Below, one piece after another: positions 63,644 to 64,000 of a stretch of DNA of 64,000 bases. Below the pieces are notes generated by a model. That model worked only from the letters and a program-made list of their open reading frames with translations. It was not told the DNA's origin and did not search any database. The position numbers and the translations under genes were made by a program. The number at the start of each line of letters is the position of its first letter. Position 1 is the stretch's first letter. The DNA comes from Flavobacterium tistrianum (lineage in GTDB: Bacteria > Bacteroidota > Bacteroidia > Flavobacteriales > Flavobacteriaceae), in NCBI RefSeq assembly GCF_003254545.1, contig NZ_QJRH01000064.1, positions 62,001 to 126,000 on the forward strand, in the 5' to 3' direction.

Positions 63644-64000
63644 TAACTTTATTTTTAAGCATATATCCTGTGCCTTTTACAGTATGTATAAGCGGAAAAG
63701 GAAAATTCTTGTCTACTTTATTTCTTAAATAATTAATATAAACATCAACAGTATTTATGCTCATATCAAGATTCATATCCCAAACGGCTTCAGCAATGGC
63801 AATTCTAGACAAAGCTGTTTCTCGGTTTTTCATGAAAAAAATCAGAAGTTTTAGTTCTCGAGAAGAAAGTTTTAAATCTATACCGTCTCTGGTAGCGCTT
63901 TGTTCTTTCATATTAATTTTGATTCCGGCATAAGACTGAAAATCTAAAACACCAGAACTAAATTCAGTACGACGGAGCTGAGCATTGATTCGTGCAAGAA
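63627..64000 (-). CDS. OmpR-family response regulator (5' end outside the window)
   Basis: The reading frame stays open to the last base of the window, so the receiver domain is mostly missing. Visible are the end of the linker (ARINAQLRRTEFSSGVLDFQ) and the winged-helix DNA-binding domain (LKLSSRELKLLIFFMKNRET, IAIAEAVWDMNLDMSINTVD, VYINYLRNKVDK, IHTVKGTGYML). The internal ATG at 63911 is not the real start. It is the cognate regulator of the kinase whose gene overlaps its 3' end by 17 bp. Confidence 0.92.
   Translation of the reverse strand, partial: LARINAQLRRTEFSSGVLDFQSYAGIKINMKEQSATRDGIDLKLSSRELKLLIFFMKNRETALSRIAIAEAVWDMNLDMSINTVDVYINYLRNKVDKNFPFPLIHTVKGTGYMLKNKVNESQE

Noticed and set aside
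1..64000. tRNA, rRNA, prophage or integrative element
   Set aside because: No tRNA cloverleaf, rRNA segment, integrase, capsid or conjugation gene was recognised; intergenic spaces are accounted for by repeats, promoters and terminators.

Overview
The window looks like chromosomal DNA of a Flavobacterium-like member of the Bacteroidota. The base composition is AT-rich. Promoters, where visible, carry the Bacteroidota -7 box TAnnTTTG. There are three SusC/SusD outer-membrane import pairs, a protease with a type IX secretion C-terminal domain, and many lipoprotein and '...AQ' signal peptides. No rRNA, tRNA, CRISPR array, prophage or insertion sequence was seen.

Region 1 (1-16.8 kb, + strand): the 3' end of a DUF1338/HglS 2-oxoadipate dioxygenase, an ALDH7-type aminoadipate-semialdehyde dehydrogenase, SusC/SusD pair 1, a GH63 glycosidase, a GH42 beta-galactosidase, a 765-residue fusion of a hydroxylysine-kinase-like domain with a phospholyase-like PLP domain, and a YdiJ-type D-2-hydroxyglutarate dehydrogenase. 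Read together this is a route for glycosylated hydroxylysine: remove Glc-Gal, phosphorylate, eliminate phosphate and ammonia, oxidise to aminoadipate, then go through 2-oxoadipate and D-2-hydroxyglutarate to 2-oxoglutarate. Only the aminoadipate transaminase is not seen.

Region 2 (16.9-28.5 kb): a minus-strand SusC/SusD pair 2 followed by two secreted six-hairpin glycosidase-like proteins, divergent from a secreted GH36 alpha-galactosidase.

Region 3 (28.8-50.9 kb): an AraC-family regulator, the four enzymes of trans-4-hydroxyproline catabolism to 2-oxoglutarate (DapA-type deaminase, semialdehyde dehydrogenase, epimerase, D-amino-acid dehydrogenase), proline-specific peptidases (Xaa-Pro aminopeptidase, DPP-IV, a second M24 peptidase, S37 tripeptidyl aminopeptidase), SusC/SusD pair 3, and a large secreted M43 metalloprotease. 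Hydroxyproline plus hydroxylysine plus Glc-Gal removal points to collagen or gelatin as the likely nutrient, so regions 1 and 3 look like one collagen-utilisation island. Four promoters of region 3 share a 16-bp element (best form GGGTAATATAGTATCA) in direct repeats 21 bp apart, with the proximal copy ending exactly 22 bp before the -7 box. This is a strong candidate operator for the adjacent AraC regulator.

Region 4 (51-64 kb): unrelated genes. These are an L,D-transpeptidase-like protein, a zinc alcohol dehydrogenase, an orphan IlvN-like ACT protein behind two tandem isoleucine-rich leader peptides each with its own terminator, an MscS channel, a secreted HExxH protein, a membrane-anchored LuxR regulator, an Oar-like TonB receptor, and a histidine kinase with the end of its OmpR-type response regulator. 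Several intergenic spaces hold REP-like inverted repeats.
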